Shown here piece after piece: positions 36,516-44,790 of a stretch of 64,000 bases of DNA (positions within the stretch are counted from its first letter, which is position 1; each line of letters starts with the position of its first letter). This DNA is from Streptomyces sp. CB02980. GTDB lineage: Bacteria > Actinomycetota > Actinomycetes > Streptomycetales > Streptomycetaceae. The notes beneath the pieces were generated by a model. It was not told the DNA's origin, did no database searches, and saw only the letters and a program-made list of their open reading frames with translations. Location of the stretch: assembly GCF_014451325.2 (NCBI RefSeq), contig NZ_JACSCH020000022.1, positions 62,001-126,000 on the forward strand. The letters run 5' to 3'. The position numbers and the translations under genes are program-made.

Positions 36516-37670
36516 ATGAGTACGCCCCTCGCGACGCCCGGAGCAGCGCGGACCGACGAATCGTCCGTCCGGATCGGCGCTCTCGTCCCGCTGACCCCGC
36601 CCGGCTGGGTCGAGGCCGGCCGCCACCTGCTCGCCGGACTCGAACTGGCCGTCCGCGAGGTCAACGAAGCCGGCGGGATCGGCGGCACCGGGGGGACCGA
36701 CGGGATCGGCGCGACCGGCGGAAGGCCGCTCGAACTGGTGGTCCGGGACACCGCGGCCGACCCGCGACGGGCCGCGGCGGCCGTGGAGGAGCTGGCCGGC
36801 CTGGGCGTGGCCGCTCTGGCCGGTGAGTACCACAGCGTCGTCGCCCGCGCCGTCGCCGCCAGGGCCGACGCCCTCGGCCTGCCGTACCTCTGCTCGTCGG
36901 CCGTCCTCGACGCGCTCACCGAAGAGCCGACGGACCTGGTGGCGCGCCTCGCCCCCGCGCAGTCCCACGGCTGGCGGATCTACGCGGACTTCCTCCTGGC
37001 CGCCGGTCACCGTCGTATCGCCGTCGCCGCCCAGCCGAGCGTCTACTGGGCGTCCGGGACCCGCGTTCTGCGGGACCACCTCGCTCCTCGCGGCGGCACC
37101 GTCGTCCCGCTCGACATGGGCGGGCTCACGCCCACGGCGGTGTGCGACGCCCTCGTCGACCAGCGCGCCACCGCTCTCCTCCTGCTGGTGGGCCACCCCG
37201 AGCCGGCCGTGCCGCTCGTCCGGGCCGTCCGCCGCGACCGGCGGCTCGCCGAGATCCTGATCGGCGCTCCGGCGGGGCAGCCGGAGTTCGCCACGTGGGC
37301 GGCGTCGCTCGGCGACGACGGCGCCGCGATCCCGTTCCTGCGCTACCTGCCCGAGCGCTTCGGCCCGCTCGGCGCCCGAGTCGGGACGGCCCTGCGCGAG
37401 CGGCTGGGCGAAGCGCCCTCCTTCGTCGCCTACGAGGGCTACGACACCCTCACCGTCCTCGCCGGCCTGCTGCGCACCCACGGCACGGACCGGGCGGGCA
37501 TCGCGAAGTCCTGGCCGCTCGTCGACGTCGAGGGCACCCGCGGGCAGATCCGGCTCTCCCGCACGCCGGGCATCGGCGTGTGGCAGTGGGCGTGGCCGCC
37601 CGTCCAGGTCGTCGACCGCGATCCGGCGGCGCCCGAACGTTTCCGCGTCCTTCACACGGGACCGGCCTGA
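36516..37670 (+). CDS. Type I periplasmic-binding-fold protein without signal peptide
   Basis: A 384-residue protein with the fold of branched-chain amino-acid/amide-binding proteins: VRIGALVPLTPPGWVEAGRHLLAGLELAVREVNEAGGI..RPLELVVRDTAADPRRAAAAVEEL, SYRYP-like middle, and FVAYEGYDTLTVLAGLLRTHG. No signal peptide or lipobox precedes the domain (MSTPLATPGAARTDESS) and no ABC permease genes are adjacent. The N-lobe contains a GIGGTGGTDGIGATGG insertion. It is likely an intracellular ligand sensor or a stray solute-binding protein. AGGAG is ten bases before the ATG. It ends five bases from the convergent DUF4239 gene. Confidence 0.8.
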   Translation: MSTPLATPGAARTDESSVRIGALVPLTPPGWVEAGRHLLAGLELAVREVNEAGGIGGTGGTDGIGATGGRPLELVVRDTAADPRRAAAAVEELAGLGVAALAGEYHSVVARAVAARADALGLPYLCSSAVLDALTEEPTDLVARLAPAQSHGWRIYADFLLAAGHRRIAVAAQPSVYWASGTRVLRDHLAPRGGTVVPLDMGGLTPTAVCDALVDQRATALLLLVGHPEPAVPLVRAVRRDRRLAEILIGAPAGQPEFATWAASLGDDGAAIPFLRYLPERFGPLGARVGTALRERLGEAPSFVAYEGYDTLTVLAGLLRTHGTDRAGIAKSWPLVDVEGTRGQIRLSRTPGIGVWQWAWPPVQVVDRDPAAPERFRVLHTGPA

Positions 37671-37675
37671 ACCCG

Positions 37676-38461
37676 CTACCAGTAGCGCTCCAGGGCCCCT
37701 TCCTTGTACGGGGCCGGGCTCACGCTGAGTTCGCCTGCGAAGGGGCGGTCCAGGACGAAGACCAGGAGCAGGCTGAAGCCGATCAGGGCGGCGACGGAGG
37801 CGACGAACAGGAGCTGGATCCGCAGCTTGCGCATGCCGTACAGGAAGGTGAGCGGGATCAGGACGAAGGCGCCGCCGAAGGCGAGAACCTGGAGGAGCGG
37901 GGGCAGTTCCTGTTCGGCCATGGTCAGGCGCGCCCGGCGCTGCGCGGCCACGCCGTTGAGGTGGCTGACGGCCTCCTCGTAGAAGACCTCTTCGCGCGGG
38001 GTCTTCGGGTCGTAGGCCTGGAGAACGTCGTAGACGGTCTGGAGCTTCGTGGCGGTGGCCCCGTAACTCGGCTGCCCCTCCCGCATCCGGGGCCACTGGA
38101 CCTCGACGACCGAATGGACGTAGCCGCTGAGCGCGTCGTCGACGCGGGCGCGGACCGGGGGCGGGAAGGCGGCGGCGTCGCGGGCGATGAGCGCGACGTC
38201 GGTGGCCTCGGAGGCCACGATGTTCTGCGTGCTCTCCAGCTGCGTCCAGAGGGTCACGATGACGAAGGCGAGGATGATCCCGTAGATCGCACCGAACATG
38301 CCCAGGGTCACCCCGACCATGTCGTTGTGCTCCCCGTCGGACAGGGACGGGTGCCTGCGGCGCAGCAGCACGCTGCCGGCCACCGCCACGAGGACGGTTC
38401 CGCCGACGGTGACCACGGCCAGGGTGAAGGTGCTGAATTGATTGAGCAGCCAGAGCGACAT
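37676..38461 (-). CDS. DUF4239 membrane protein
   Basis: A 261-residue protein with N-terminal helices (FTLAVVTVGGTVLVAVAGSVLL; VGVTLGMFGAIYGIILAFVIVTLW), a cytosolic or periplasmic helical middle (ESTQNIVASEATDVALIARDAAAFP) and two C-terminal helices (LPPLLQVLAFGGAFVLIPLTFLYG; IQLLFVASVAALIGFSLLLVFVLDRPFAGELSVSP). This is the DUF4239 pattern, function unknown. TAGACT lies eight bases upstream of the ATG with no Shine-Dalgarno sequence, suggesting a leaderless transcript. Confidence 0.87.
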   Translation of the reverse strand: MSLWLLNQFSTFTLAVVTVGGTVLVAVAGSVLLRRRHPSLSDGEHNDMVGVTLGMFGAIYGIILAFVIVTLWTQLESTQNIVASEATDVALIARDAAAFPPPVRARVDDALSGYVHSVVEVQWPRMREGQPSYGATATKLQTVYDVLQAYDPKTPREEVFYEEAVSHLNGVAAQRRARLTMAEQELPPLLQVLAFGGAFVLIPLTFLYGMRKLRIQLLFVASVAALIGFSLLLVFVLDRPFAGELSVSPAPYKEGALERYW

Positions 38462-38655
38462 GTGCGGGAAGTCTAGGGATTCGGCCACCGTCGCCCGGTG
38501 CACGCGCAGCGCCCGTTCCCCGCCGCAACCGCCGGAGCGCACGCCTGCGCGCGGGTGCGTGCCGCGGACGTCCGCACCCGAGGTTCACACCATCGAGTGA
38601 GCGGGCCGCCGCCGTCCCGCCCCGGGCGTCCCGCCGACGCCGTCCCGCCGAGGTC

Positions 38656-38715
38656 GTGTCAGTCGTGTGCGTGTCAGTCGAGGGCGTGTCAGTCGAGGGC
38701 GTGTCAATCGAGGGT
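38656..38715. repeat. 15-bp tandem repeat across a stop codon
   Basis: Four units of GTGTCAGTCGAGGGC (38656-38670, 38671-38685, 38686-38700, 38701-38715) with few substitutions. On the minus strand each unit carries TGACAC. The first-transcribed unit contains the stop codon (38704-38706) of the gene ending there, so extra stop-bearing copies follow it. Confidence 0.85.
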
Positions 38716-39987
38716 GCTCTGCCCGCCCGCCTCCTCGTCGACGGCGTACGGGTGGACGTAACGGTCGTCGTCGAACGGGGTGAACCACGTGCCGATCGCC
38801 AGCGGCGTGACGCCCATGCCGGCGAGGGCGGGGTCCTCGTCGACGCCGTCCCGCGCGTCGTCGTAGAGCCACTCGAAGTCCATGTCCTCGTACACCTCGC
38901 CGGCGAAGCGGCCCAGGGCTTCCGCGACGTCGTCGCCGAGGAGCCCGTACAGGTCGAGCGTCGAGTGCGCCTGCTGCAGGAGCAGTTTCAGTACGAGCTC
39001 CTCCGCGAGACAGCCGAGCTCACGGAAGCTCCCGTCGGTGAACCGGGTGGTCAGGGCTATGGCGGTCACGAGGAAGCGGCGCGCGAAGAGTTCGTCGTAC
39101 GCGAGGCCGTAGCGCGGCGGAAGCTCGGTGAGGTGCCACAGTTCGGCCCGGCACTCGGCGACGTTGGTCTCCTCGTCCGCGAGGGTCTGGATGTCGTCGT
39201 ACAGCTCGTCGATGAGGACCTCCGCGGCGTAGACCAGGGCTCCGGCGGCCAGTTCGACGGCCTCGGAGACGATGGCGACCGGCGCGCCGCCTTCCGGGGG
39301 CTCCTGCTGCGCCCCGTGATCCCGCTGGTCCCTCGACTCCCCGTGCGTCCCCTGCTCCCCCTGCTCCCCCTGCTCCCCCTGTTCCCCCTGTTCCCTCGGC
39401 TCTCCCCGCTCCTCGGGGTCGGCGCCGCCGAAGAAGAGGGGACCGAAGGAGATCAGGCGCGGGGCCAGGGCGCGGATCTGGAGCTCCAGTTCGGCCTGGT
39501 CCTCGTCGTCGTCCCCGCTCCCGTCGGCGCCGTCGGTGGGCTGGGCGGGGTGCGTGACGTCAGCGGGGCCGGCCCCCGCCGTGTGGTGGGCGCGGCGGGC
39601 CCGGAGGTCGCTGGGCGGCGCGTCCGGCCCGTCGGCGGCCTCCAGGCTCTCGCGGATCAGATCGATGTGGAGTTTGACCTCGCTGCTCTCGACCACCCAG
39701 CCGGCGAGGAGCTCGGAGCGTTCGAGGACCTCCGCGGCGACGGAGCCGACGGCGTCCTCCGCGGTCTCCAGGGAGGGAGCGTGGACGAACACCTTGACGA
39801 TCGACCCGCGCGGGTGGACGGCGACGATCGTCTCCAGGACGTCCACCTCGACCCCGCCGGGCCCCTCGATGCCCTCCACCGCGTCGAAGCCGTGCTCCAG
39901 GAGTGCGGACGCGCCGACCTGTTGCAGCGCGTCCAACTCGTCGGCACCGTCGGGCAGGCACGTTTCCACTGTTACGACGTAGCTCAC
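38704..39987 (-). CDS. Conserved hypothetical protein with EQG repeat linker
   Basis: A 427-residue soluble protein from a GTG at 39987 (MSYVVTVETCLPDGADELDALQQVGASALLEHGFDAVEGIEG). The first about 125 residues look like a compact alpha/beta domain. A disordered linker follows with (Glu-Gln-Gly)n (GEPREQGEQGEQGEQGEQG), then a helical C-terminal domain (AVELAAGALVYAAEVLIDELYDDIQTLADEET...). I do not recognise a family. No good Shine-Dalgarno sequence precedes the GTG, so the start is uncertain. The gene's end lies in the 15-bp tandem repeat. Confidence 0.7.
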   Translation of the reverse strand: MSYVVTVETCLPDGADELDALQQVGASALLEHGFDAVEGIEGPGGVEVDVLETIVAVHPRGSIVKVFVHAPSLETAEDAVGSVAAEVLERSELLAGWVVESSEVKLHIDLIRESLEAADGPDAPPSDLRARRAHHTAGAGPADVTHPAQPTDGADGSGDDDEDQAELELQIRALAPRLISFGPLFFGGADPEERGEPREQGEQGEQGEQGEQGTHGESRDQRDHGAQQEPPEGGAPVAIVSEAVELAAGALVYAAEVLIDELYDDIQTLADEETNVAECRAELWHLTELPPRYGLAYDELFARRFLVTAIALTTRFTDGSFRELGCLAEELVLKLLLQQAHSTLDLYGLLGDDVAEALGRFAGEVYEDMDFEWLYDDARDGVDEDPALAGMGVTPLAIGTWFTPFDDDRYVHPYAVDEEAGGQSTLD

Positions 39988-40353
39988 GTCGGCAAGCGTG
40001 CCAGGCGAGGACCCGTCGTCGGGGCGGAATCCCGGGAGAACACGGCGCTGTCGGGGAGTTCCTTCCGCCCCGTGCGGTTGCCTGCGCCACGAGCCCCGTC
40101 CGCCGGCGATCCTACGAGCCGCCCGTCCTCCACCGCGCGCGTGTCTCCGTGGGTCCGGGTGCGGCGGAGAGGCCCTGGACACGGCGCCGGCGCCCTGTCG
40201 GCGACCGTCCGGACCCCAGGGCCGCCCCGGTGACCCCGATGGCGCCGAACGAGTGGACTTGGCGGGTGGTGGGGCGGGGCGGGGGGCCGGCGTGCGGGGT
40301 GGCGGTGGTGATGTGGCCGTCCCTGCCCGTGACCCTGGAAGAGGTCTGTCGAC
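39988..40353. other. Intergenic, nothing recognised
   Basis: The 366-bp divergent region between the hypothetical gene and the serine hydrolase contains no ORF with coding bias and no clear repeat. It presumably holds both promoters. Confidence 0.4.
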
Positions 40354-41556
40354 ATGCGACGTACCCGCTATCGCCGATTGTTCGCCGCGACGGTCCTCGT
40401 GGCCTCCGTCCTCGCGCCGATGGCGGCGACTCCCGCCACGTCCGTGCACGCCGCCGCCGTCGACCGGCACGGTGACGACGACTGTCCGCCCGGCGGGCTG
40501 GGGCCCGAACTGACCGCCCGGCTCGACAAGACGATCGCGGACGTCCGCAAGCAGGCCGGCATCCCCGGTGTCGTGGTGGGGATCTGGATGCCCGGCAAGG
40601 GGAGCTACGTCCGTGCCACCGGGGTCGCCGACAAGGTCACCCGCGAGCCGATGTTCACCGATTCCTTCGTCCGGATCGGCAGCGAGACCAAGACCTTCAC
40701 GGTCACCGCGCTGCTCAAGCTCGTCGACGAGGGCCGTATCGGCCTCGACGACCCGATCGCCAAGTACGTCCGCGGCGTCCCGAACGGCCCCCGGATCACC
40801 TTGCGTCACCTCGCGGAGATGCGCAGCGGCCTCTTCCCGTACACCGCCGACGAAAACTTCGTCCACGACCTGCTGAGCGACCCGCAGCGCCCGTTCACCC
40901 CGTGGGAATCGCTCGCGTACGGCTTCAAGCACAAGAACACCTTCAAGCCCGGCGCGCAGTTCCAGTACTCCAACAGCAATCTCGTCCTCCTCGGCCTCGT
41001 GATCGAGAAGGTCACCGGTCAGCGGCTCGAGGACTTCATCGAGCGGCGGGTGCTCCGCCCGGCCCGTCTGCGGCACACGCTCTTCCCCGAGGGCCCCGAG
41101 TTCCCCGAGCCGCACGCCCGCGGCTACACCGACCAGACGCTGACCGGCACGACCGCCGACGCCACCGACTGGAACCCCAGCTGGGCCTGGGCGGCCGGTG
41201 CGATGATCTCGGACCTGCACGACCTGCGCCGCTGGGCCAAGATCCTCGCCACCGGCGAGCTGCTGAGCCCCGAGACGCAGGCGCAGCGCCTGAAGACGCT
41301 GCCGACCGGCGTCCCCGGCCTGAGCTACGGCCTCGGGATCTTCGATGCCGACGGCTGGATCGGGCACAACGGCTCCATCCCCGGCTACGAGACCGTGACG
41401 GTCTACCTGCCCTCGCAGAAGGCCACCATGGTCCTCATGCTCAACACCGACTCCCAGGTGGGGGGCCAGGAGCCGTCCACCCTGCTCGCCCGGGCGATCA
41501 CGGCGGTCATCACCCCGGACAACGTCTACGACGGCGGCGGGATCTCCCCGCGCTGA
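40354..41556 (+). CDS. Secreted serine hydrolase (class C beta-lactamase/DD-peptidase fold)
   Basis: A 400-residue protein with a signal peptide (MRRTRYRRLFAATVLVASVLAPMAATPATSVHA, likely cut after VHA). The beta-lactamase/transpeptidase motifs are all present: SxxK as Ser110-Glu-Thr-Lys113, YxN as Tyr205-Ser-Asn207, and HxG near the end as GHNGSIPGYETV. This is the D-alanyl-D-alanine carboxypeptidase/esterase EstB group. It acts outside the membrane on peptidoglycan, peptides or esters; the substrate is not determined. It appears monocistronic. Confidence 0.92.
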   Translation: MRRTRYRRLFAATVLVASVLAPMAATPATSVHAAAVDRHGDDDCPPGGLGPELTARLDKTIADVRKQAGIPGVVVGIWMPGKGSYVRATGVADKVTREPMFTDSFVRIGSETKTFTVTALLKLVDEGRIGLDDPIAKYVRGVPNGPRITLRHLAEMRSGLFPYTADENFVHDLLSDPQRPFTPWESLAYGFKHKNTFKPGAQFQYSNSNLVLLGLVIEKVTGQRLEDFIERRVLRPARLRHTLFPEGPEFPEPHARGYTDQTLTGTTADATDWNPSWAWAAGAMISDLHDLRRWAKILATGELLSPETQAQRLKTLPTGVPGLSYGLGIFDADGWIGHNGSIPGYETVTVYLPSQKATMVLMLNTDSQVGGQEPSTLLARAITAVITPDNVYDGGGISPR

Positions 41557-41589
41557 GGTCCCTGCGTCGAGGCCTCGGCGTGCCACCTC

Positions 41590-41832
41590 CTTGAGGGGAG
41601 CGACGACGCGCTCGACGTTCTGGTCTTCTCCGGGACCTCGTCGACCATTCGCTGCTCGAGGTCACGGCCGATCCGGTCGGCACCAGGTTCCCTATGCGGC
41701 AGGCCGTAAGGGAGTTCAGCGCGGGCCGGGGGGTCGAGGCGGGCGAGGAGAAGGGCATCGAGCGCCGATTCGGTTCCTGGGCAAGGGACTTCGGGCTCGC
41801 TCACCATGACGCGCCCTTCGACTCGCGCTCGA
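41590..41832 (+). pseudogene. Remnant of an NB-ARC/LuxR-type regulator
   Basis: Between the serine hydrolase and helR the + strand encodes fragments in two frames: EGSDDALDVL, then SGLLRDLVDHSLLEVTADPVG, then TRFPMRQAVREFSAGRG and RRFGSWARDFGLAH. This matches the LVDxSLLEV...RYRMLxTVREFAxxxL...RRHAxxFLALA segment after the ATPase in AfsR-like/COG3903 regulators. No start, ATPase core or C-terminal TPR region is present. It is a decayed fragment. Confidence 0.45.
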
Positions 41833-41862
41833 CTCCGACGGCGGAGACGGCCGAAAAAGAAG

Positions 41863-41889
41863 GGCGAGAAGGTGTACTCACCTCTCGCC
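41863..41889 (-). terminator. Hairpin with T-rich tail on the minus strand
   Basis: GGCGAGAAGGTG and CACCTCTCGCC (one bulge) form a stem. On the minus strand it is followed by CTTCTTTTTC, an intrinsic-terminator look. It lies just upstream of the helR promoter and may insulate it from antisense transcription. Confidence 0.45.
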
Positions 41890-41899
41890 ACTTACAACT

Positions 41900-41932
41900 T
41901 ATACCGCACAGGGGGGCTTGCGGCAAGGCCCC
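41900..41932 (+). promoter_or_regulatory. Rifamycin-associated element (RAE) and -10 box of helR
   Basis: GGGGCTTGCGGCAAGGCCCC at 41913-41932 is, from memory, the exact rifamycin-associated element found before rifampin-inducible resistance genes in actinomycetes. A TATACC -10-like box lies at 41900-41905. The element lies 58 bases before the helR start codon. Its presence predicts induction of the helicase gene by rifamycins. Confidence 0.8.
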
Positions 41933-41990
41933 CGGCGTAGCGCAGAATCTCTCTCCTCAGCCCCGGACCTGCAGAGAAGAGACTCAACCA

Positions 41991-44204
41991 GTGCGTGTGC
42001 TTTCGTCGGTGGACCAGTCGTGCGGCACCCGTGCCTTCGACCTTCCCGACCGCCTCTCCCCCAAGGCCGACCCGGCTCTGATCGCCGGTGACGAGCGGCA
42101 CTTCGCGGCCATCGCGAAGAGCCTCGAGGAGACGATCGCCGAACTGTCCGACCGGCTCGACGCCACGCGCAAGGCCCCTGGCGGCGCCGGCCGGGAGGCG
42201 ATGGACCGTGACGCCGAGATCCACCGGCTGACGGGGCGTCTGCGCACCCTGCGCCGCTTCGGCCTGGACCTGTGCCTCGGGCGCATCGTCGCCACGGAAG
42301 GCGCGGAAGGTACGGGAGTCACGGACGGGGTGGACGGCGGCGACGGCTCGGAGCCCGTGTACATCGGGCGTCTCGGCCTCACCGACAGCACCGGCCGTCG
42401 TCTCCTCGTCGACTGGCGCTCGCCCGCGGCCGAGCCCTTCTTCGCGGCGACCCACGCCAACCCGATGGGCCTTTCGAGCCGCCGCAGGTACCGCTGGAGC
42501 GGCGGCCGGATCAGTGACTACTGGGACGAGGTGTTCACCGCCGACGGCCTCGAGGAGCACGCGGCACTCGACGACCAGTCCGCGTTCATCGCCAGCCTGG
42601 GCAGCAGCCGTTCGCCCCGGATGCGCGACGTGCTCGCCACCATCCAGGCCGACCAGGACGCCATCATCCGGGCGGGCTCCCGCGGCACGCTCGTCGTCGA
42701 CGGCGGACCGGGTACGGGAAAGACCGTCGTCGCGCTGCACCGCTCCGCGCACCTGCTGTACGCGGACCCGCGCCTCGGGCACCGTCGCGGCGGCGTCCTG
42801 TTCGTCGGCCCGCACCAGCCGTACCTGGCGTACGTCGCCGACGTCCTGCCCAGCCTCGGTGAGGAGGGCGTACAGACCTGCACCGTGCGGGACCTCGTCG
42901 CCGAGGGCGCCAAGGCGGCGACCGAGCGCGACCCCGAGGTGGCGCGGCTGAAGTCGTCCGCCGGCATGGTGCGGGCGATCGAGGCGGCCGTCCGGTTCTA
43001 CGAGGAGCCGCCCACCCACGGGATGACGGTCTCGACCGACTGGGCCGACGTCCGGCTGACCGTCCGCGACTGGGCCGAGGCGTTCGAGGCGCCGGAGGCG
43101 GGGACGCCGCACAACGAGGCGCGCGAGCAGATCTGGGAGGAGCTGGGCTCGATCCTCCTGGGCAAGCTCGGCGACGAGGTCCCGGAGGACGAGTTCCGCC
43201 GGGCGCTGCGGCAGGACGAGGAGGTGGCCGGGGCCCTCCACGGCGCGTGGCCGCTGCTCGAGGCGACCGACCTGGTCGGCGACCTGTGGTCGGTCCCCGC
43301 CTACCTGCGGAAGTGCGCCCCGTGGCTGGACCGCGAGGAGGTCCGGACGCTCCAGCGCGAGGACGCGCAGGCCTGGACGGTGTCCGACCTGCCGCTCCTG
43401 GACGCGGCGCGGCAGCGGCTCGGCGACCCGGAGGCGGCACGGCGGAAGCGCCGGCAGCAGGCCACCGTCGCCGCCGAACGCGCGCGCATGGCCGATGTCA
43501 TCGCCGACGTCCTCGCCGCCGACGTCGACGGCGAGGGCGCGGTGACGATGCTGCGCGGGCAGGACCTCAAGGACAGTCTGGTCGACGAGACCGCGCTGCC
43601 CGGCGTCGAGCCCGACCTGCTGGCCGGCCCGTTCGCGCACATCGTGGTGGACGAGGCGCAGGAACTGACGGACGCCGAGTGGCAGATGCTGCTGCTCCGC
43701 TGCCCGTCCCGCAGCTTCACCATCGTCGGTGACCGCGCGCAGGCGAGGCAGGGCTTCACGGAGTCGTGGCAGGACCGGCTGGAGCGGGTCGGGCTCGACC
43801 GGATCACCGTGGCGTCGCTGAGCATCAACTACCGGACGCCTGAGGAGGTCATGGCGGAGGCCGAGCCGGCGATCCGGGCCGCACTGCCGGACGCGAACGT
43901 GCCGACGTCGGTCCGCAGCAGCGGCATCCCCGTCGTCCACGACTCGGTGACGGAACTGGACGCGATCCTCGACGAGTGGCTCGACGCCCACGCCGACGGG
44001 ACCGCGTGTGTGATCGGAGATCCCCGGTTCCGGCCGAGGCCCCGCGTGCAGTCGCTCACGCCGAGCCTGTCGAAGGGCCTGGAGTTCGACCTGGTCGTCC
44101 TCGTCGACCCGGAGAAGTACGGCGTGGGCATCGAGGGAGCGGTCGACCGTTATGTGGCGATGACCCGTGCGACCAGCCGGCTCGTCGTCCTGACCAGCGC
44201 CTGA
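41991..44204 (+). CDS. helR: HelR-type RNA polymerase recycling ATPase (UvrD/HelD-like)
   Basis: A 737-residue SF1-type ATPase. The N-terminal about 100 residues form a helical arm (GDERHFAAIAKSLEETIAELSDRLDATRK...DRDAEIHRLTGRLRTLRRF) as in HelD proteins that reach into RNA polymerase. Walker A is DGGPGTGKTVVALHRSAHLLY (lysine at 244), Walker B HIVVDEAQELTDAEWQMLL, then IVGDRAQARQGF, INYRTPEEVM and KGLEFDLVVLVDPEKYG. HelR displaces rifampin-stalled polymerase from DNA and confers tolerance. The RAE upstream supports this assignment. The GTG at 41991 has a weak AGAGAAG; a second GTG two codons on is possible. Confidence 0.9.
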   Translation: MRVLSSVDQSCGTRAFDLPDRLSPKADPALIAGDERHFAAIAKSLEETIAELSDRLDATRKAPGGAGREAMDRDAEIHRLTGRLRTLRRFGLDLCLGRIVATEGAEGTGVTDGVDGGDGSEPVYIGRLGLTDSTGRRLLVDWRSPAAEPFFAATHANPMGLSSRRRYRWSGGRISDYWDEVFTADGLEEHAALDDQSAFIASLGSSRSPRMRDVLATIQADQDAIIRAGSRGTLVVDGGPGTGKTVVALHRSAHLLYADPRLGHRRGGVLFVGPHQPYLAYVADVLPSLGEEGVQTCTVRDLVAEGAKAATERDPEVARLKSSAGMVRAIEAAVRFYEEPPTHGMTVSTDWADVRLTVRDWAEAFEAPEAGTPHNEAREQIWEELGSILLGKLGDEVPEDEFRRALRQDEEVAGALHGAWPLLEATDLVGDLWSVPAYLRKCAPWLDREEVRTLQREDAQAWTVSDLPLLDAARQRLGDPEAARRKRRQQATVAAERARMADVIADVLAADVDGEGAVTMLRGQDLKDSLVDETALPGVEPDLLAGPFAHIVVDEAQELTDAEWQMLLLRCPSRSFTIVGDRAQARQGFTESWQDRLERVGLDRITVASLSINYRTPEEVMAEAEPAIRAALPDANVPTSVRSSGIPVVHDSVTELDAILDEWLDAHADGTACVIGDPRFRPRPRVQSLTPSLSKGLEFDLVVLVDPEKYGVGIEGAVDRYVAMTRATSRLVVLTSA

Positions 44205-44229
44205 CGGCGAGCGGGACCGCGTCCGGAGG

Positions 44230-44263
44230 CCCGGCCCGGCACCTGCCCTGGTGCCGGGCCGGG
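44230..44263 (+). terminator. Terminator after helR
   Basis: CCCGGCCCGGCAC (44230-44242) pairs with GTGCCGGGCCGGG (44251-44263) as a 13-bp stem around CTGCCCTG, starting 26 bases after the helR stop. Confidence 0.8.
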
Positions 44264-44349
44264 GCTCCCCTGCCTCCGTGGGGCGAACCGGTGTCGCGCG
44301 TGGGCGCGCCACGGACGTTCCTGCGATGACATGACGTATCGATAGGTGC

Positions 44350-44769
44350 ATGACTCAGACACGCGCACACGCCGCCGCTCCCGTTCACCACGACCAGGTC
44401 GTTCCCGGTGGGGAGTGCCCCGAGGTCGCGTCGCTTGTCGCGCCGTACCTGCGCATCATCCGTTCCGCTCTTCCCCCCGTAGAGGCGGAACGATTCTTCG
44501 TGCGGGCTCTGGACGCGCACGAGGAGGAGCGGCGCCGGGCGGGCGCCCCGCAGCTCGGATTCAGCGCGTACCTCTCGGACGGGCTCGGTGAGACCTGGGG
44601 CGGTTCCCTGGCGCACACCTCCGCCTGGGAGGCCATGCAGGCGATCCGCCAGCTCGTCCGCAAGGCACCGCGCGCGGACCTCGCCGCGTACCTGCGACTC
44701 GGCCTCCGGCTGGTCCGCGAACTCGGCACCGCGACCCCAAGCCGCACGCCGGTACCGGTGGGCGCCTGA
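44350..44769 (+). CDS. Small hypothetical protein
   Basis: A 139-residue, mostly helical protein (MTQTRAHAAAPVHHDQVVPGGECPEVASLVAPYLRIIRSALPPVEAERFFVRALDAHEEERRRAGAPQ...). No domain is recognised. The coding bias is normal and a distinct spacer with AT-richer GTATCGATAGG precedes the ATG, which has no Shine-Dalgarno sequence. It ends 21 bases from the convergent SRPBCC gene. Confidence 0.65.
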   Translation: MTQTRAHAAAPVHHDQVVPGGECPEVASLVAPYLRIIRSALPPVEAERFFVRALDAHEEERRRAGAPQLGFSAYLSDGLGETWGGSLAHTSAWEAMQAIRQLVRKAPRADLAAYLRLGLRLVRELGTATPSRTPVPVGA

Positions 44770-44790
44770 CCCCGCCCCCGCGTCCGGCGC

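Noticed and set aside
41526..41891. Minus-strand ORF of 121 codons before helR
   Set aside because: No recognisable domain; the opposite strand carries a readable fragment of a regulator instead. Its N-terminus is encoded by a hairpin.
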